A DNA stretch of 64,000 nt from Ignavibacteria bacterium (lineage in GTDB: Bacteria > Bacteroidota > Ignavibacteria > Tepidaquicellales > Tepidaquicellaceae): the NCBI GenBank assembly GCA_016716125.1, contig JADJWZ010000002.1, positions 124,001 to 188,000 on the forward strand. Reading direction: 5' to 3'. Positions 25,919-36,200 of this stretch are shown here, in pieces (the stretch's first letter is position 1; every line of letters begins with the position of its first letter). The notes beneath the pieces were generated by a model. It was not told where the DNA came from and searched no databases. It saw only the letters and a list, made by a program, of their open reading frames with translations. The position numbers were made by a program, and so were the translations under genes.

Positions 25919-26352
25919 AATTTCACTCCGTAATATATATTAATATGTTTTTTATCTGGAATAGATTTAAAAAATACAGTCCTCAATATAATTTTAATGC
26001 TTAGAAATGTCAATGTAAAATACTGAGTAAGTAAGCTTCTTTTTAAAAATACAGCTGAAAAAACTTAGAAAATAAAAAAGAAATACTAATGAAATTTTAA
26101 TATTAAAAATTTATATCAGAAATATTTAAAGTAATTTTTAATCAAGCTCTATGATCCACAAATCCAAATATTGTTCCGGTCAATATCCGTATGAAAAGTT
26201 TTATTCAGCAGTAAAAAGGGATTTTTTAAAAATTGTTTATCCGAATATCTGACAAAATTCATTGCACAAACCGGTTTAAAAATCTTTGACATTAAATCAC
26301 ATTAGAATTAGATTGAATCAGTTAATATTTCATAATATTAAAATTTAATACC
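25919..26352. other. Divergent intergenic region of secD and a T9SS gene
   Basis: 434 bases of very AT-rich DNA between two divergent genes. It must hold the secD promoter and probably that of the gene at 26353. I found no RNA gene, clear hairpin or reliable promoter boxes. Confidence 0.5.
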
Positions 26353-28152
26353 ATGACATTCAAAAGCTGTAAGCTGTTAATTTTAATTTGCATTCTGACT
26401 ATAAGTAATGAATTGTATTCAGCTGATTTATCTTTTAGCAAAAATAGTTTCATATATAATAAGATGTATTCAGATCATATCAGTTTTTTAAATAAATATA
26501 TTTACTTTTCAGGCGGCAATTTTAATTTTTATGTGAATGATTTAAATTCTGATTCCATCGTCCGCAGAATAAAAAAATCCGCAGCTAAATTTAATGAAAG
26601 CATAAATCACTTTGGAAGCAGCGGACTGATCCTGTCGAATGTTCCGCTCAATTCAAATAACATAAGCGCATGGTTTGATAACAACGGAAGATTTAACTGG
26701 AATTTAAACGCACCCGGTCCGGGATTTCAGTGGCCGAGACCTGAGAACAAATATGCCAGATATTCATCCGGTCATATATTCGGTGCAATTGTAAACGGCG
26801 ATACATTAGTGACGGTAATAGAATACGGCTCGGAATATTTTCCCGGATATACTGACAACAACGGAAATCCGCAGGGAAATGAATCGCCTGATTACAAATT
26901 ATATAAACTTACTCACGGGATGAATGATTCTGACAGATCCCTGTGGCCGAATTCATTACTGGGTAATTCTGATCAGGGTGCTCCGGTTTATTTTGACAAT
27001 AAAACCATGAACTGGAAACCTGATGACTTTGGAAATCAGACAATGTTTTACCGTTATACTGATTCATATACTGAATCACACCATTATAATTCAGGCAGTA
27101 CACAGCCATTGAAAATTGATATTAAGCAAATAAATTTTTCTTTCAATCAGCCTGAAGAATTAAAAAATGTGATTTATCAGGAATATAAAATTATAAACAG
27201 AAGTAATAAGATCTGGACAAACGCTTATTTTAATTTTTACTCGGATGACGATCTGGGTGAATCCCACGATGACGGAGTAGGCACTGACACAAATCTCCGG
27301 CTTACATATACTTACAATTATACTTCAAACGATTTTGTTTATGGTAATAACCCGCCTGCAACAGGATTTTTGATCATCCGTGCGCCGTTGCAGTTCACCG
27401 GAAATGTTAATGATTCAGTATATTATTATTATGGAAAAAATAAGATTGTAAAACGCGGATATACTGAAATGAAATTTAACTCTTCAGTTATTTATCGTGA
27501 TGATTCTTTTCAGCCCCGTAATTACAGAGAAGAATATAATGCAATACGCGGATTAAAAAATGACGGTACCCCTTATATAAATCCCGTTACAAATGAAATA
27601 TCAAAGTTTGTTTATTCCGGAGATCCTGTTACAGGAACAGGATGGATACAGTCAGGAACCGGAGATATGAGATTTTATCACGGATTCGGACCAATGACCG
27701 TAAATCCGGGTGATACTCAGATAATTGTCATGGCTCAGGTAATTGACAGAGGTGATGATCATTTAAACAGCATAATAAAGTTAAGAGAATTATCCGTTAA
27801 TGCAAAAGAGTTTTATGATAATTGTTTTGAAGATGTTGTAATAAGCGTGAACAGCAGTTCATCTTCCGTGCCTGAAGTTTTTAAACTTTATCAGAATTTT
27901 CCGAATCCTTTCAATTCATCTACGATCATTAAGTACGATCTTAAAAAACAGGGACATGTATTGCTGAAACTATTTGACATTACCGGTAAAGAGATATCTA
28001 CTCTTGTAAATGAGGAAAAGAACAACGGCTCATACAGTGTAATGTTTTCACCAGATGAAAAAGGAAACCAAATGCAGTCCGGTGTTTACTTTTACTCTTT
28101 AAGTATAAATGGCAATAGTATTACAACAAAAAAATTAATGTATATAAAGTAA
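26353..28152 (+). CDS. Secreted protein with T9SS type A sorting domain
   Basis: A 599-residue exported protein with a signal peptide (KLLILICILTISNELYSA) and a C-terminal T9SS type A domain (LYQNFPNPFNSSTIIKY, FDITGKEISTLVN, GVYFYSL, ending KKLMYIK). The body (GPGFQWPRPENKYARYSSG, DTLVTVIEYGSEYFPGY, YKIINRSNKIWTNAYFNFYS, then a DDDLG acidic run) resembles long Ignavibacteria/Bacteroidota exported proteins of unknown role. I see no catalytic motif. The next T9SS gene follows after 142 bp. Confidence 0.85.
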   Translation: MTFKSCKLLILICILTISNELYSADLSFSKNSFIYNKMYSDHISFLNKYIYFSGGNFNFYVNDLNSDSIVRRIKKSAAKFNESINHFGSSGLILSNVPLNSNNISAWFDNNGRFNWNLNAPGPGFQWPRPENKYARYSSGHIFGAIVNGDTLVTVIEYGSEYFPGYTDNNGNPQGNESPDYKLYKLTHGMNDSDRSLWPNSLLGNSDQGAPVYFDNKTMNWKPDDFGNQTMFYRYTDSYTESHHYNSGSTQPLKIDIKQINFSFNQPEELKNVIYQEYKIINRSNKIWTNAYFNFYSDDDLGESHDDGVGTDTNLRLTYTYNYTSNDFVYGNNPPATGFLIIRAPLQFTGNVNDSVYYYYGKNKIVKRGYTEMKFNSSVIYRDDSFQPRNYREEYNAIRGLKNDGTPYINPVTNEISKFVYSGDPVTGTGWIQSGTGDMRFYHGFGPMTVNPGDTQIIVMAQVIDRGDDHLNSIIKLRELSVNAKEFYDNCFEDVVISVNSSSSSVPEVFKLYQNFPNPFNSSTIIKYDLKKQGHVLLKLFDITGKEISTLVNEEKNNGSYSVMFSPDEKGNQMQSGVYFYSLSINGNSITTKKLMYIK

Positions 28153-28294
28153 GATTCCGTTTACATATATATTCAGTATTCAAATATTCGATTTTGAGTT
28201 ATAAATATTTTTTTTTATTTTTGATCAATCAGAAATTTTAACCGGTTTCATTTATTTCATTAAACTGATTTATTAAAACATTAAATAAAATTTT

Positions 28295-30055
28295 ATGACA
28301 AAAAATTTAACTTATTTATTTTTTATTCTGATCATTTTACTTTCCGCTGATATAAACGGTCAGTGGACATCCGATCCTACTCAGAATCTTACAATCTGTG
28401 ATATCAAGCAAAAGCAAAGTTTACCTAAGATCTCAGCAACGAGTGACGGGGGATGTTTTATCAGCTGGTTTGATCAAAGAGGAAACGGTGTATTCAAAGT
28501 CTATCTCCAGAGACTAAATGCCCAGGGAGAAAAGCAATTTGCGCAGGACGGTTTACTTGTAAGTGATAAGCCGCAAAATATATGGATAGGAGATTATGAC
28601 CTTAAAACTGATGCGTCGGATAATGCGATATTGGTATTTTCGGATATAAGAAATTCTTTGCAGGATACGATTGCAAATCCATTTGCATATAAGATCTCTT
28701 CAACCGGGCAATTTCTGTGGGGACCTGACGGAGTTACATTAACAAATCTGACAAATCATTATCAGGTTTGGCCGAAAGCTGCGCCGCTTTCAGACGGCAG
28801 CGTTGCAATAGTATGGTGGTTTATAAATTCCGCAGAAAGAAATTCATGGATTACAATGCAGCGTCTGAATTCAGACGGAGTTCCGCAGTTTGCAAATCCG
28901 ATAGATATAAAAGATCCCGGTAATAAAAGATATCTGTATCCCGATGTCTGCGCTGCTGATAACGGAAATTTTATTCTGAGCTGGGTTTATGGTCCGAAAG
29001 ATACTGTAGGAAGTTTTGTTCCGGATAATATTTCCATTTTCTCAATGAAATATAATCCGGCAGGCTCACCGGTTTGGAATTCACCTGGGGTAGTATATAC
29101 GAATACAGACAATCACGTGCCCATCTACTCGGTTCCGAAAATATATTCAGACGGTAACGGGGGAGCGTTGTATTCTTACTTTACGCTTGAATTAAATGTC
29201 CTTTATTCAAGCGCTAACAGAATTCTGTCAAACGGAACCAGTCCTTTTCCACCGAACGGGACTGTATCTTCTACAAATCATTTATTTTTTCATGTAGCTC
29301 CGTATTTAGCATTTAATCAGTCAACGAATGAAACGTATATGTTCTGGACAATGACAGATGCTGCATCACAATCTTTTTTTACTGTCGCAGGTCAGAAATT
29401 TTCAGGTACCGGTCAAAGGATGTGGACTGATTCAGGAATAACATATTCTCCGCTTGATACATTTGAAGTGTTTGGTGTAAATTGTTTATCACACAACAAT
29501 AGTCCTGTAGTTGTATATCAGAAGGCTTCTTCAAACTCTGCAATTTATGCATTCAGGACGGATCAAAACGGCAGCTATGTCTGGAGCGGAAATACTATTA
29601 ACGTAAGCAATGCTCCAAGTCCGAAAGGAGCCACAGTATCTATAATGGATCAAAGCGGTATGGTGATCTCTGCATGGCTGGACGGACGAAACAGTATGAG
29701 TTTTGGTGACGGCGGAATTTACGCGCAGAATATAAATTTCAACGGCACGATTGGTCCTGTCGGAATAAATATTATCTCGACCGAAATACCGGAAAATTTC
29801 AAACTCGGTCAGAATTATCCCAATCCGTTTAATAATATGACTTCCATAGAATTCAGTATAAATGTCAGCGGTAATTACAAAATGGAAATTTTCGATATTA
29901 CCGGAAGGAAAGCTGATGAAGTTTTTAATGAGATTAAATCGCCCGGTACATACAGACTAAATTATAACGCGGGTAAACTTACTTCAGGAGTATATATATA
30001 TAAATTATCTTCTGATAAAATTAATCAGACAAGGAAATTTCTTTTAATTAAATAA
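28295..30055 (+). CDS. Secreted beta-propeller-like protein with T9SS type A sorting domain
   Basis: 586 residues: signal peptide (LTYLFFILIILLSADING), then repeated short blades such as GGCFISWFDQRGNGVFKVYL, NAILVFSDIRN, GSVAIVWWFIN, NFILSWVYG and GMVISAWLDGRNS, which suggest a beta-propeller of unknown ligand. The C-terminal T9SS domain runs from KLGQNYPNPFNNMTSIEF to KFLLIK. A strong terminator follows at 30076. Confidence 0.85.
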   Translation: MTKNLTYLFFILIILLSADINGQWTSDPTQNLTICDIKQKQSLPKISATSDGGCFISWFDQRGNGVFKVYLQRLNAQGEKQFAQDGLLVSDKPQNIWIGDYDLKTDASDNAILVFSDIRNSLQDTIANPFAYKISSTGQFLWGPDGVTLTNLTNHYQVWPKAAPLSDGSVAIVWWFINSAERNSWITMQRLNSDGVPQFANPIDIKDPGNKRYLYPDVCAADNGNFILSWVYGPKDTVGSFVPDNISIFSMKYNPAGSPVWNSPGVVYTNTDNHVPIYSVPKIYSDGNGGALYSYFTLELNVLYSSANRILSNGTSPFPPNGTVSSTNHLFFHVAPYLAFNQSTNETYMFWTMTDAASQSFFTVAGQKFSGTGQRMWTDSGITYSPLDTFEVFGVNCLSHNNSPVVVYQKASSNSAIYAFRTDQNGSYVWSGNTINVSNAPSPKGATVSIMDQSGMVISAWLDGRNSMSFGDGGIYAQNINFNGTIGPVGINIISTEIPENFKLGQNYPNPFNNMTSIEFSINVSGNYKMEIFDITGRKADEVFNEIKSPGTYRLNYNAGKLTSGVYIYKLSSDKINQTRKFLLIK

Positions 30056-30075
30056 TTTTTTAATGTTCTTTTTTT

Positions 30076-30110
30076 AAAAGCTACTGCAATAAAATGCGGT
30101 AGCTTTTTTT
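30076..30110 (+). terminator. Intrinsic terminator
   Basis: AAAAGCTACTGCA (30076-30088) pairs with TGCGGTAGCTTTT (30095-30107; one G-T pair) around a 6-base loop, followed by a T run. It lies 21 bp after the stop codon of the T9SS gene at 28295-30055. Confidence 0.9.
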
Positions 30111-30325
30111 ATTGATAAAAAATACTAAATTATATCTTTACTGTTTTGAATAATTTAAATACAGCAGTATTAATTATGAGGCAACGATTCAAGTTTTTAT
30201 TAACTAAAGTAAGATTAATTGTGAGTCAATGTTTAAGCATTTCCTAAGAAAAATTATCTTTGAAAAAATAATTGTAAGTGTTAAATTGAACCATTCAATA
30301 TTTCCAAATAATTAAATAAAAAAAA

Positions 30326-32392
30326 ATGAAAACATTTTACACATTTTTATTTATTGCATCATTTTGCATTGCAATAAATAACTCAGTTTTTGCTCAGGCA
30401 AATTCAGTAGAGCTGCAGGACGGCGGCGGAAGTCTTTTAAGTTCTCACAGCAGTATAGAGGAAGCTTATGACGCAATTCCCGCTGTATTTACACAGGCAT
30501 ACATTATTGAAATACTTGCTGCATACGATGGTTCGAGCGAAGTATTTCCAATTGACTTCACATCAAAATCAGGACACAGCGCAGTTAATACAATTACAGT
30601 CCGCCCTGACGCAGGTAATTCAGGTGAAGTAATATCTTCATCAAATTCAGCCGGCACAATTAATATTCACCGTACAGATTATTTCATCCTTGACGGAAGA
30701 CCGGGCGGAGTCGGAACAGTACCGGATCTTGAGGTAAGAAATACAGCAACGAGCTCAAATGCTTTTGCAATTATTCTTGACAGCGGCGCAACATTCTGTG
30801 TAATCAAGTATATAAATTCATACGCCAATACAAACGGAACGACCGGCGGAAGAAACATAGAGATAGGACCTTCGCCGAATATAGCCGGAGGTAGTTCAAA
30901 TAATATAATAGATAATTGTTACGTAAACGGCGGAAGGACTGCAATCGGCAGTGACGGCGGATCAGGCGCATCAGCTAATCCTAATATGGATAATGTGATT
31001 TCAAACTGCACAATTGAGAATTTCGGATTTGTTGCGATCTGGCTTTTGAATATGACCGGCAATACGACAGTTGAAAATAATATTATTAACGGAACGGGGA
31101 CTCACAGCGGAGTAGCAAATGTAACTGCAATAAATATTCAAAGTACTTTCGACGGTTATATAACAAACATCAGAAAAAATAAAATCACGAATTTTATTGC
31201 AACATCAACTTCCACATCACTTGCGCCGAGAGGAATTGCTACGATTACTCCTCCGGGCACAGGTTCGGTTTTAAATATTGAGAATAATTTTATTGCAATG
31301 ACAGCTGACAACAATAACGCAGCTACTACTTACGGAATCTATACAACAGGAACTTCAGAAAGTTATACATGCAATATTTCTTATAATACTATATTAATCG
31401 GCGGTGCTCAGACAGGCGGATTAGCCGGAAGAATAGTTTCAGCAGGAATTGTAAAACAGTCGACTGTTGCAGGAGTTGTATATAATCAAAGAAATAACAT
31501 CTGCATAAATACAAGAACCGGCGGAAATGCCGGAGTAATTCATGCAGGAGTTGGAATTAACGGAAGCGCCGGAACATTGGATATAGATTACAACTGTTAT
31601 TATTCTGCAGACGGAACACCGGCTTCATGGGATTCTGTAGCTTACTCAAACCTTACGGATTATCAAAATGCGATAGGGGATTATGAAAATAATTCCAGAG
31701 TAAAAAATGTAACATTCATTTCAAGTTCCGATCTGCATTTAGACGGAGCATCAATACAGGATCCTGACTTAAGCGCAAGACCGATAACAGGAATCACAGA
31801 AGACATTGACGGAGATACAAGAAGCGCAGGATTCCCTTATAAAGGAGCTGACGAATCAACCGCATTTAATTTAAAGACATTAAACCTGACAGTAAATCTT
31901 GAAGCCTGTTCACCTGTGCAGGATACAGTTGTTGTATCCTTAAGAAGCAGCACAGCGCCTTACGGATTGATAGAAATGACAAAGGTTTATTTAAGCAGTA
32001 CAGGAACAGCGGCTGTAGATTTTGCAAAAGCTGTGGACGGTATTAATTATTACGTAGTTGTAAATCACAGGAATTCAATTGAGACATGGAGCAAAGCCGG
32101 CGGAGAAGTATTTGCGGGCGGAGTATTGAATTATGATTTCACTTCAGCAGCTTCACAGGCGTTTGGAAATAATATGGTTATAGTTGGTATCGAATGGTCA
32201 AATTACACAGGAGATGTAAATCAGGAAGGTGTTGTAGATGTTGGAGACCTTTCATTAATTGATAACGATGCAAACGGATTTGTAATAGGTTATGTAAATA
32301 CTGATTTAAACTGCGACGATGTAGTTGATCTTGCTGATGCTTCATTTGCAGACAACAATGCTTCGAATTTTGTGACAGTATCCAAACCGTAA
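30326..32392 (+). CDS. Secreted right-handed beta-helix protein with dockerin-like C-terminus
   Basis: 688 residues: signal peptide (FYTFLFIASFCIAINNSVFA), then a long run of parallel beta-helix coils with Asn ladders (NIIDNCYVNGG, NVISNCTIENFG, TVENNIINGTG, LNIENNFIAMTADNNN, YNQRNNICINT). The last ~60 residues hold two calcium-loop repeats of dockerin type (GDVNQEGVVDVGDLSLIDND and DLNCDDVVDLADASFADNNA). Unlike the other exported proteins here it has no PNPFNP sorting tail. It may bind or cleave polysaccharide, but no catalytic residue can be picked. It is a single transcript unit bounded by terminators. Confidence 0.82.
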   Translation: MKTFYTFLFIASFCIAINNSVFAQANSVELQDGGGSLLSSHSSIEEAYDAIPAVFTQAYIIEILAAYDGSSEVFPIDFTSKSGHSAVNTITVRPDAGNSGEVISSSNSAGTINIHRTDYFILDGRPGGVGTVPDLEVRNTATSSNAFAIILDSGATFCVIKYINSYANTNGTTGGRNIEIGPSPNIAGGSSNNIIDNCYVNGGRTAIGSDGGSGASANPNMDNVISNCTIENFGFVAIWLLNMTGNTTVENNIINGTGTHSGVANVTAINIQSTFDGYITNIRKNKITNFIATSTSTSLAPRGIATITPPGTGSVLNIENNFIAMTADNNNAATTYGIYTTGTSESYTCNISYNTILIGGAQTGGLAGRIVSAGIVKQSTVAGVVYNQRNNICINTRTGGNAGVIHAGVGINGSAGTLDIDYNCYYSADGTPASWDSVAYSNLTDYQNAIGDYENNSRVKNVTFISSSDLHLDGASIQDPDLSARPITGITEDIDGDTRSAGFPYKGADESTAFNLKTLNLTVNLEACSPVQDTVVVSLRSSTAPYGLIEMTKVYLSSTGTAAVDFAKAVDGINYYVVVNHRNSIETWSKAGGEVFAGGVLNYDFTSAASQAFGNNMVIVGIEWSNYTGDVNQEGVVDVGDLSLIDNDANGFVIGYVNTDLNCDDVVDLADASFADNNASNFVTVSKP

Positions 32393-32473
32393 TTTGAAAC
32401 TTATTTTATAAATTTTTTTTATAAAATTATTTCATGTTAATTTTGATGTAAATATAGTTAACATCTGCTAAAT

Positions 32474-32509
32474 AAAAAGACAAGGGAGTAATGCTCTCTT
32501 GTCTTTTTT
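32474..32509 (+). terminator. Intrinsic terminator after the beta-helix gene
   Basis: AAAAGACAAGGGAG and CTCTCTTGTCTTTT pair (one G-T) around a short TAATG loop, then continue into a T run. The A-rich other side means it may also serve the converging VOC gene. Confidence 0.88.
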
Positions 32510-32552
32510 AATATAATTTTTTTATCTAAAATTCTTTTGTTATGCCTGCTCT

Positions 32553-32987
32553 TTATTTCTCAAACAACTTCCCCGGATCTCTGAACGCTTTAAACTCCAG
32601 AGCATTTCCGGAAGGATCATATAAAAACATTGTTGCCTGTTCACCTGGCTCGCCTTTAAATCTTATATATGGTTCGATTAGAAATTTATAATTCGCTGAG
32701 ATTAGCTTTTTCTCCAGGATATGCCAGTCATCAATACTTAATACTACACCGAAATGAGGAACAGGAACATTATGCCCGTCCACCGGATTGCTTCCGGTTA
32801 CTTTTTCATTCTTATTATCACCGGAAATATGGAGCACAAGCTGGTGTCCGAAAAAATTCAGATCCATCCACTGATCACTGCTTCTCCCTTCTTTACAGCC
32901 GAGTATATCTTTGTAAAAACCGGCAGTCTCATTTAGTTCATTAACCGGAATTGCGAGATGGAAAGGTTTTAATTTATTAGATTCCAA
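32553..32987 (-). CDS. VOC-superfamily (glyoxalase/dioxygenase fold) protein
   Basis: A 144-residue protein with two beta-alpha-beta-beta-beta modules: FHLAIPVNELNETAGFYKDI at the N-terminus with a metal-ligand His, then PHFGVVLSIDDWHILEKKL and MFLYDPSGNALEFKAF with the usual C-terminal Glu. Members bind a divalent metal and include lyases, dioxygenases and resistance proteins; this one is unassigned. It starts 15 bp before the stop end of the RND gene on the same strand and may be read from the efflux operon. Confidence 0.82.
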   Translation of the reverse strand: MESNKLKPFHLAIPVNELNETAGFYKDILGCKEGRSSDQWMDLNFFGHQLVLHISGDNKNEKVTGSNPVDGHNVPVPHFGVVLSIDDWHILEKKLISANYKFLIEPYIRFKGEPGEQATMFLYDPSGNALEFKAFRDPGKLFEK

Positions 32988-33002
32988 ATTATTTCTTATA
33001 AT

Positions 33003-36000
33003 TTATTCTGTATTTAATATGATATCTCCTGTAGTCTCTTCAGCAGGTTTCTTCTTTTTAAATTTGTCAACAAGATTATAAGCAGAAACAAACATTACGG
33101 GTACAATTACAAGAGTCAGAAATGTTGCGAATGATAATCCGAAAATAATCGCAACACCCATCGGTCTCCAGAAAGCTGTGTTCTGACCGTCAAGTAACCA
33201 AGAAAAAGTTCTCCAGTCAAAATCCACGCCTGTTGTCAGCGGTATAAGTCCGAGTATTGTAGCCGCAGCCGTAAGAAAAACTGGTCTCAGTCTGACCATC
33301 CCCGATTGAATTACAGATTCTTCCCTGCTCATTCCGCGCTTTTGTAACTCAACCTGAAAGTCCAGAAGTATGATCGCATTTCTTACTACAATTCCGCCAA
33401 GTGAAATTACTCCGATCCCTGTCATAATAATTCCGAAAGGTGTCTGGGTAACAAGCAGCCCTATCAATACTCCGATCAGAGAAAGTATTACTGTAAACAT
33501 TATAATTATTGGTGACAATAATGAATTGAATTCTATCACAAGAAAAAAGAAAACCATCAGCAGTGAAATTAAAAAAGCTTTGCTTAAAAAATCAGTAGAC
33601 TCCTGCTGATCTTCCTGCTCACCTGTATATGTTATATTATATCCGTCAGGCAGATTTATATTTTTTAATTTTTCCTTTACATCCAGCAGCACTTCATTCC
33701 CAAGTCTTCCTTCAGCATTCGCTGAAACTGTAACTACTCTTTTCAGGTCTTTTCTGTTAATTGCACCGATCCCGCCTGTAAATTCTATTTTCGCTACAGA
33801 TGAAAGCGGGATCTTTGCGCCATCTTTCCCGGGTAAATATAAATTCTGAATTGTCTGTAAATTTTCTCTCTGACTTGAATCAAGTCTTACTGTAATGTCA
33901 TATTCTTTGTCCGCTACCCTGAATTTGCTGGCGGCAGTTCCATTGATTGCCGTTCTGATATCGGATGCAATAATAGAAGTATTTAACCCGAACAGAGAAG
34001 CTTTTTCTCTGTCTATAGTGATATTGATCTCAGGTCTCGCTTCGTCATAGTCATCTTTCAGATCCTTCATCCCGGCAATGTCAACGATCTGCCTTTTAAC
34101 ATCATCAGATATCTGACCGAGTTTCATAAAGTCATCTCCGGAAATTTCAATATTAACCGGCGGACCGGTTGGCGGACCTCCTGATTGTTTCTGAATTCTT
34201 ACATCTGCAGTAGTAATATTTGTAATTGCGTCTCTTATTTCTTCAATCGTCTTAAACGAACTTTGAGATCTGTCCGCTTTATCATAAAAACTAAGAGTTA
34301 TAGTGCTCTTGTTTGATACATCACTTCCGAAACCTTCTCCTATTTCTGATCCGACATTCGTTAAATAATATTCAAGGTCTTTAAATGCCGGAAGTTTTTC
34401 TTCAACTATTCTGGATACTTCATCAGACTTCTCAAGGTTCGTTCCGACAGGCATGTTTACATATATGTATGCCTGCTGCGGCTCTATCTGAGGAAAAAAC
34501 TCAACCCCTTTGCTGAACATTCCATAGATGATGAAAACAAATATCAGCATAAATACAGTTAAGGATATAGATGTCTTCCGGTGTCTCATCGCCCATCTTA
34601 TTGATTTCTCGTACTTCTTTACTATGTTGGAAAACAGTTTGTCGAACCATAAATGAAACCTGTTAATTACATTATACCATTTTGTCTTGCTTTCATGCTT
34701 CGCCCTGTCCTTCTTGTAATTAATAAATTTTGATGCAAGGACGGGATTGATAACCATTGCTACAAACAGTGACGAGAATAAACAAACTATAAGTGTAATA
34801 GGAAGATACTTCATAAATTCTCCGACTATACCCGGAAAAAATAATAAAGGCGCAAATGAAGAAATGATCGTAAGTGTTGCTATGGTAACAGGTATCTGTA
34901 CTTCTCTGGGTCCTTCTATTGACGCATCATGTTGATTGTATCCTTCGGATTCCTGAAGTCTGTAAATATTTTCCGTTACTACAATTGCGTCATCCACAAT
35001 AATACCAAGTACAAGTATCAGACCGAATAAAACCACTATGTTCATAGTTACACCCATTGCGGCAAGTATAATAAATGATATCAGAAATGAGAAAGGAATT
35101 GAAGTTGCAACAAGAAATGCATTCTTCAAACCCATTGCTGCAAGCAGAATAAGACACACTAATAAGAATCCCGTGATTATTCCGTTCTCAAGCTCATGAA
35201 CTGTATTCTTAATGCTTTTGGATTCATCACCTGTAAAACTAACTTTCAAACCCGGAGGAAAAGAAGATTCCTTCTCTTCTACAAGTTCTTTTATTTCATC
35301 TGCAATTCTGATAATGTTTTCACCGCTTCTTTTTTTAATCACTAAAGTTACAGCTTCATTACCATTTTCCCGTGAAAGCGTTGTCCTCTGCTTATAACCG
35401 TAAACTACTTCAGCTATGTCCCTGATATATATCGGTTTTTCATTTTCGGATTTTATAATAATGTCACGGATCAGTTCGGGATCTTCATATTCCCCCGGAA
35501 CTCTGATCAGATAATTCTGTGAACCCACATCAACGCTTCCACCCGGTATGCTGAGATTTTCCTTGCCAATTTTATCTGTAATGTCAAATAATGTCATATT
35601 ATAATATTTCAGTCGGTCCGCATCTACGTTGATCTTAACCTCTCTTTCAAGTCCTCCTTTCACATCAGCGTTTAACACACCCGGAATACCTTCAATGTCA
35701 TCGCTTAAATTATCCGCTATATCTTTTAATCTCGCAAGTCCCAGATTTCCTGACAGGTTAATGTACAGCATTGGCTGCTCGGCAAGGTTTATTTCGGATA
35801 TTGTCGGTTCTTCAATATCCTTAGGCATCTTTGTTTTAGCTAATGCAACTTTGTCCCTTACTTTCTGAAGAGCGTCGTCTATAATTACATCCGGATTGAA
35901 TTCAATATTCACAATTGAAAAACTTTCCTGTGAAACAGAAGTAATTTTCTTTACATCTTTTATTCCTTTTACTTCTTTTTCAATCTCCTGAGTTACGAGA

Positions 36001-36182
36001 TTTTCCATATCCTGCGGCGAAACTCCGAAGTATAATGTAGTAACAAATATATTCGGAATTGTGATAGAAGGAGCTGACTCTTTTGGAATGGAGTTATATG
36101 CCGAAATACCAAGTATCACAAGTATTACAACCATTATATAAACTGTAACTCTGTTATCTACCGCTAATTTTGAAATATTCAT
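33003..36182 (-). CDS. RND efflux transporter, inner-membrane permease (AcrB/HAE type)
   Basis: A 1059-residue proton-driven exporter with the 12-helix, two-repeat RND layout. It starts MNISKLAVDNRVTVYIMVVI and holds two large periplasmic loops. Family sequences are GLILVLGIIVDDAIVVTENIY (helix 4, with the proton-relay Asp pair), FFPQIEPQQAYIYVNMP opening the second loop, and GVISLGGIVVRNAIILLDF in the second half. It forms a tripartite pump with the downstream-coded MFP and TolC proteins. The substrate is unknown. It is the last pump gene of the TetR-led operon, 18 bp after the MFP gene. Confidence 0.93.
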   Translation of the reverse strand: MNISKLAVDNRVTVYIMVVILVILGISAYNSIPKESAPSITIPNIFVTTLYFGVSPQDMENLVTQEIEKEVKGIKDVKKITSVSQESFSIVNIEFNPDVIIDDALQKVRDKVALAKTKMPKDIEEPTISEINLAEQPMLYINLSGNLGLARLKDIADNLSDDIEGIPGVLNADVKGGLEREVKINVDADRLKYYNMTLFDITDKIGKENLSIPGGSVDVGSQNYLIRVPGEYEDPELIRDIIIKSENEKPIYIRDIAEVVYGYKQRTTLSRENGNEAVTLVIKKRSGENIIRIADEIKELVEEKESSFPPGLKVSFTGDESKSIKNTVHELENGIITGFLLVCLILLAAMGLKNAFLVATSIPFSFLISFIILAAMGVTMNIVVLFGLILVLGIIVDDAIVVTENIYRLQESEGYNQHDASIEGPREVQIPVTIATLTIISSFAPLLFFPGIVGEFMKYLPITLIVCLFSSLFVAMVINPVLASKFINYKKDRAKHESKTKWYNVINRFHLWFDKLFSNIVKKYEKSIRWAMRHRKTSISLTVFMLIFVFIIYGMFSKGVEFFPQIEPQQAYIYVNMPVGTNLEKSDEVSRIVEEKLPAFKDLEYYLTNVGSEIGEGFGSDVSNKSTITLSFYDKADRSQSSFKTIEEIRDAITNITTADVRIQKQSGGPPTGPPVNIEISGDDFMKLGQISDDVKRQIVDIAGMKDLKDDYDEARPEINITIDREKASLFGLNTSIIASDIRTAINGTAASKFRVADKEYDITVRLDSSQRENLQTIQNLYLPGKDGAKIPLSSVAKIEFTGGIGAINRKDLKRVVTVSANAEGRLGNEVLLDVKEKLKNINLPDGYNITYTGEQEDQQESTDFLSKAFLISLLMVFFFLVIEFNSLLSPIIIMFTVILSLIGVLIGLLVTQTPFGIIMTGIGVISLGGIVVRNAIILLDFQVELQKRGMSREESVIQSGMVRLRPVFLTAAATILGLIPLTTGVDFDWRTFSWLLDGQNTAFWRPMGVAIIFGLSFATFLTLVIVPVMFVSAYNLVDKFKKKKPAEETTGDIILNTE

Positions 36183-36200
36183 TCTTAAATTCTTTTTCGA

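Noticed and set aside
25919..26352. Possible small RNA between secD and the T9SS gene
   Set aside because: I found no strong hairpin, T run or conserved RNA motif in it.
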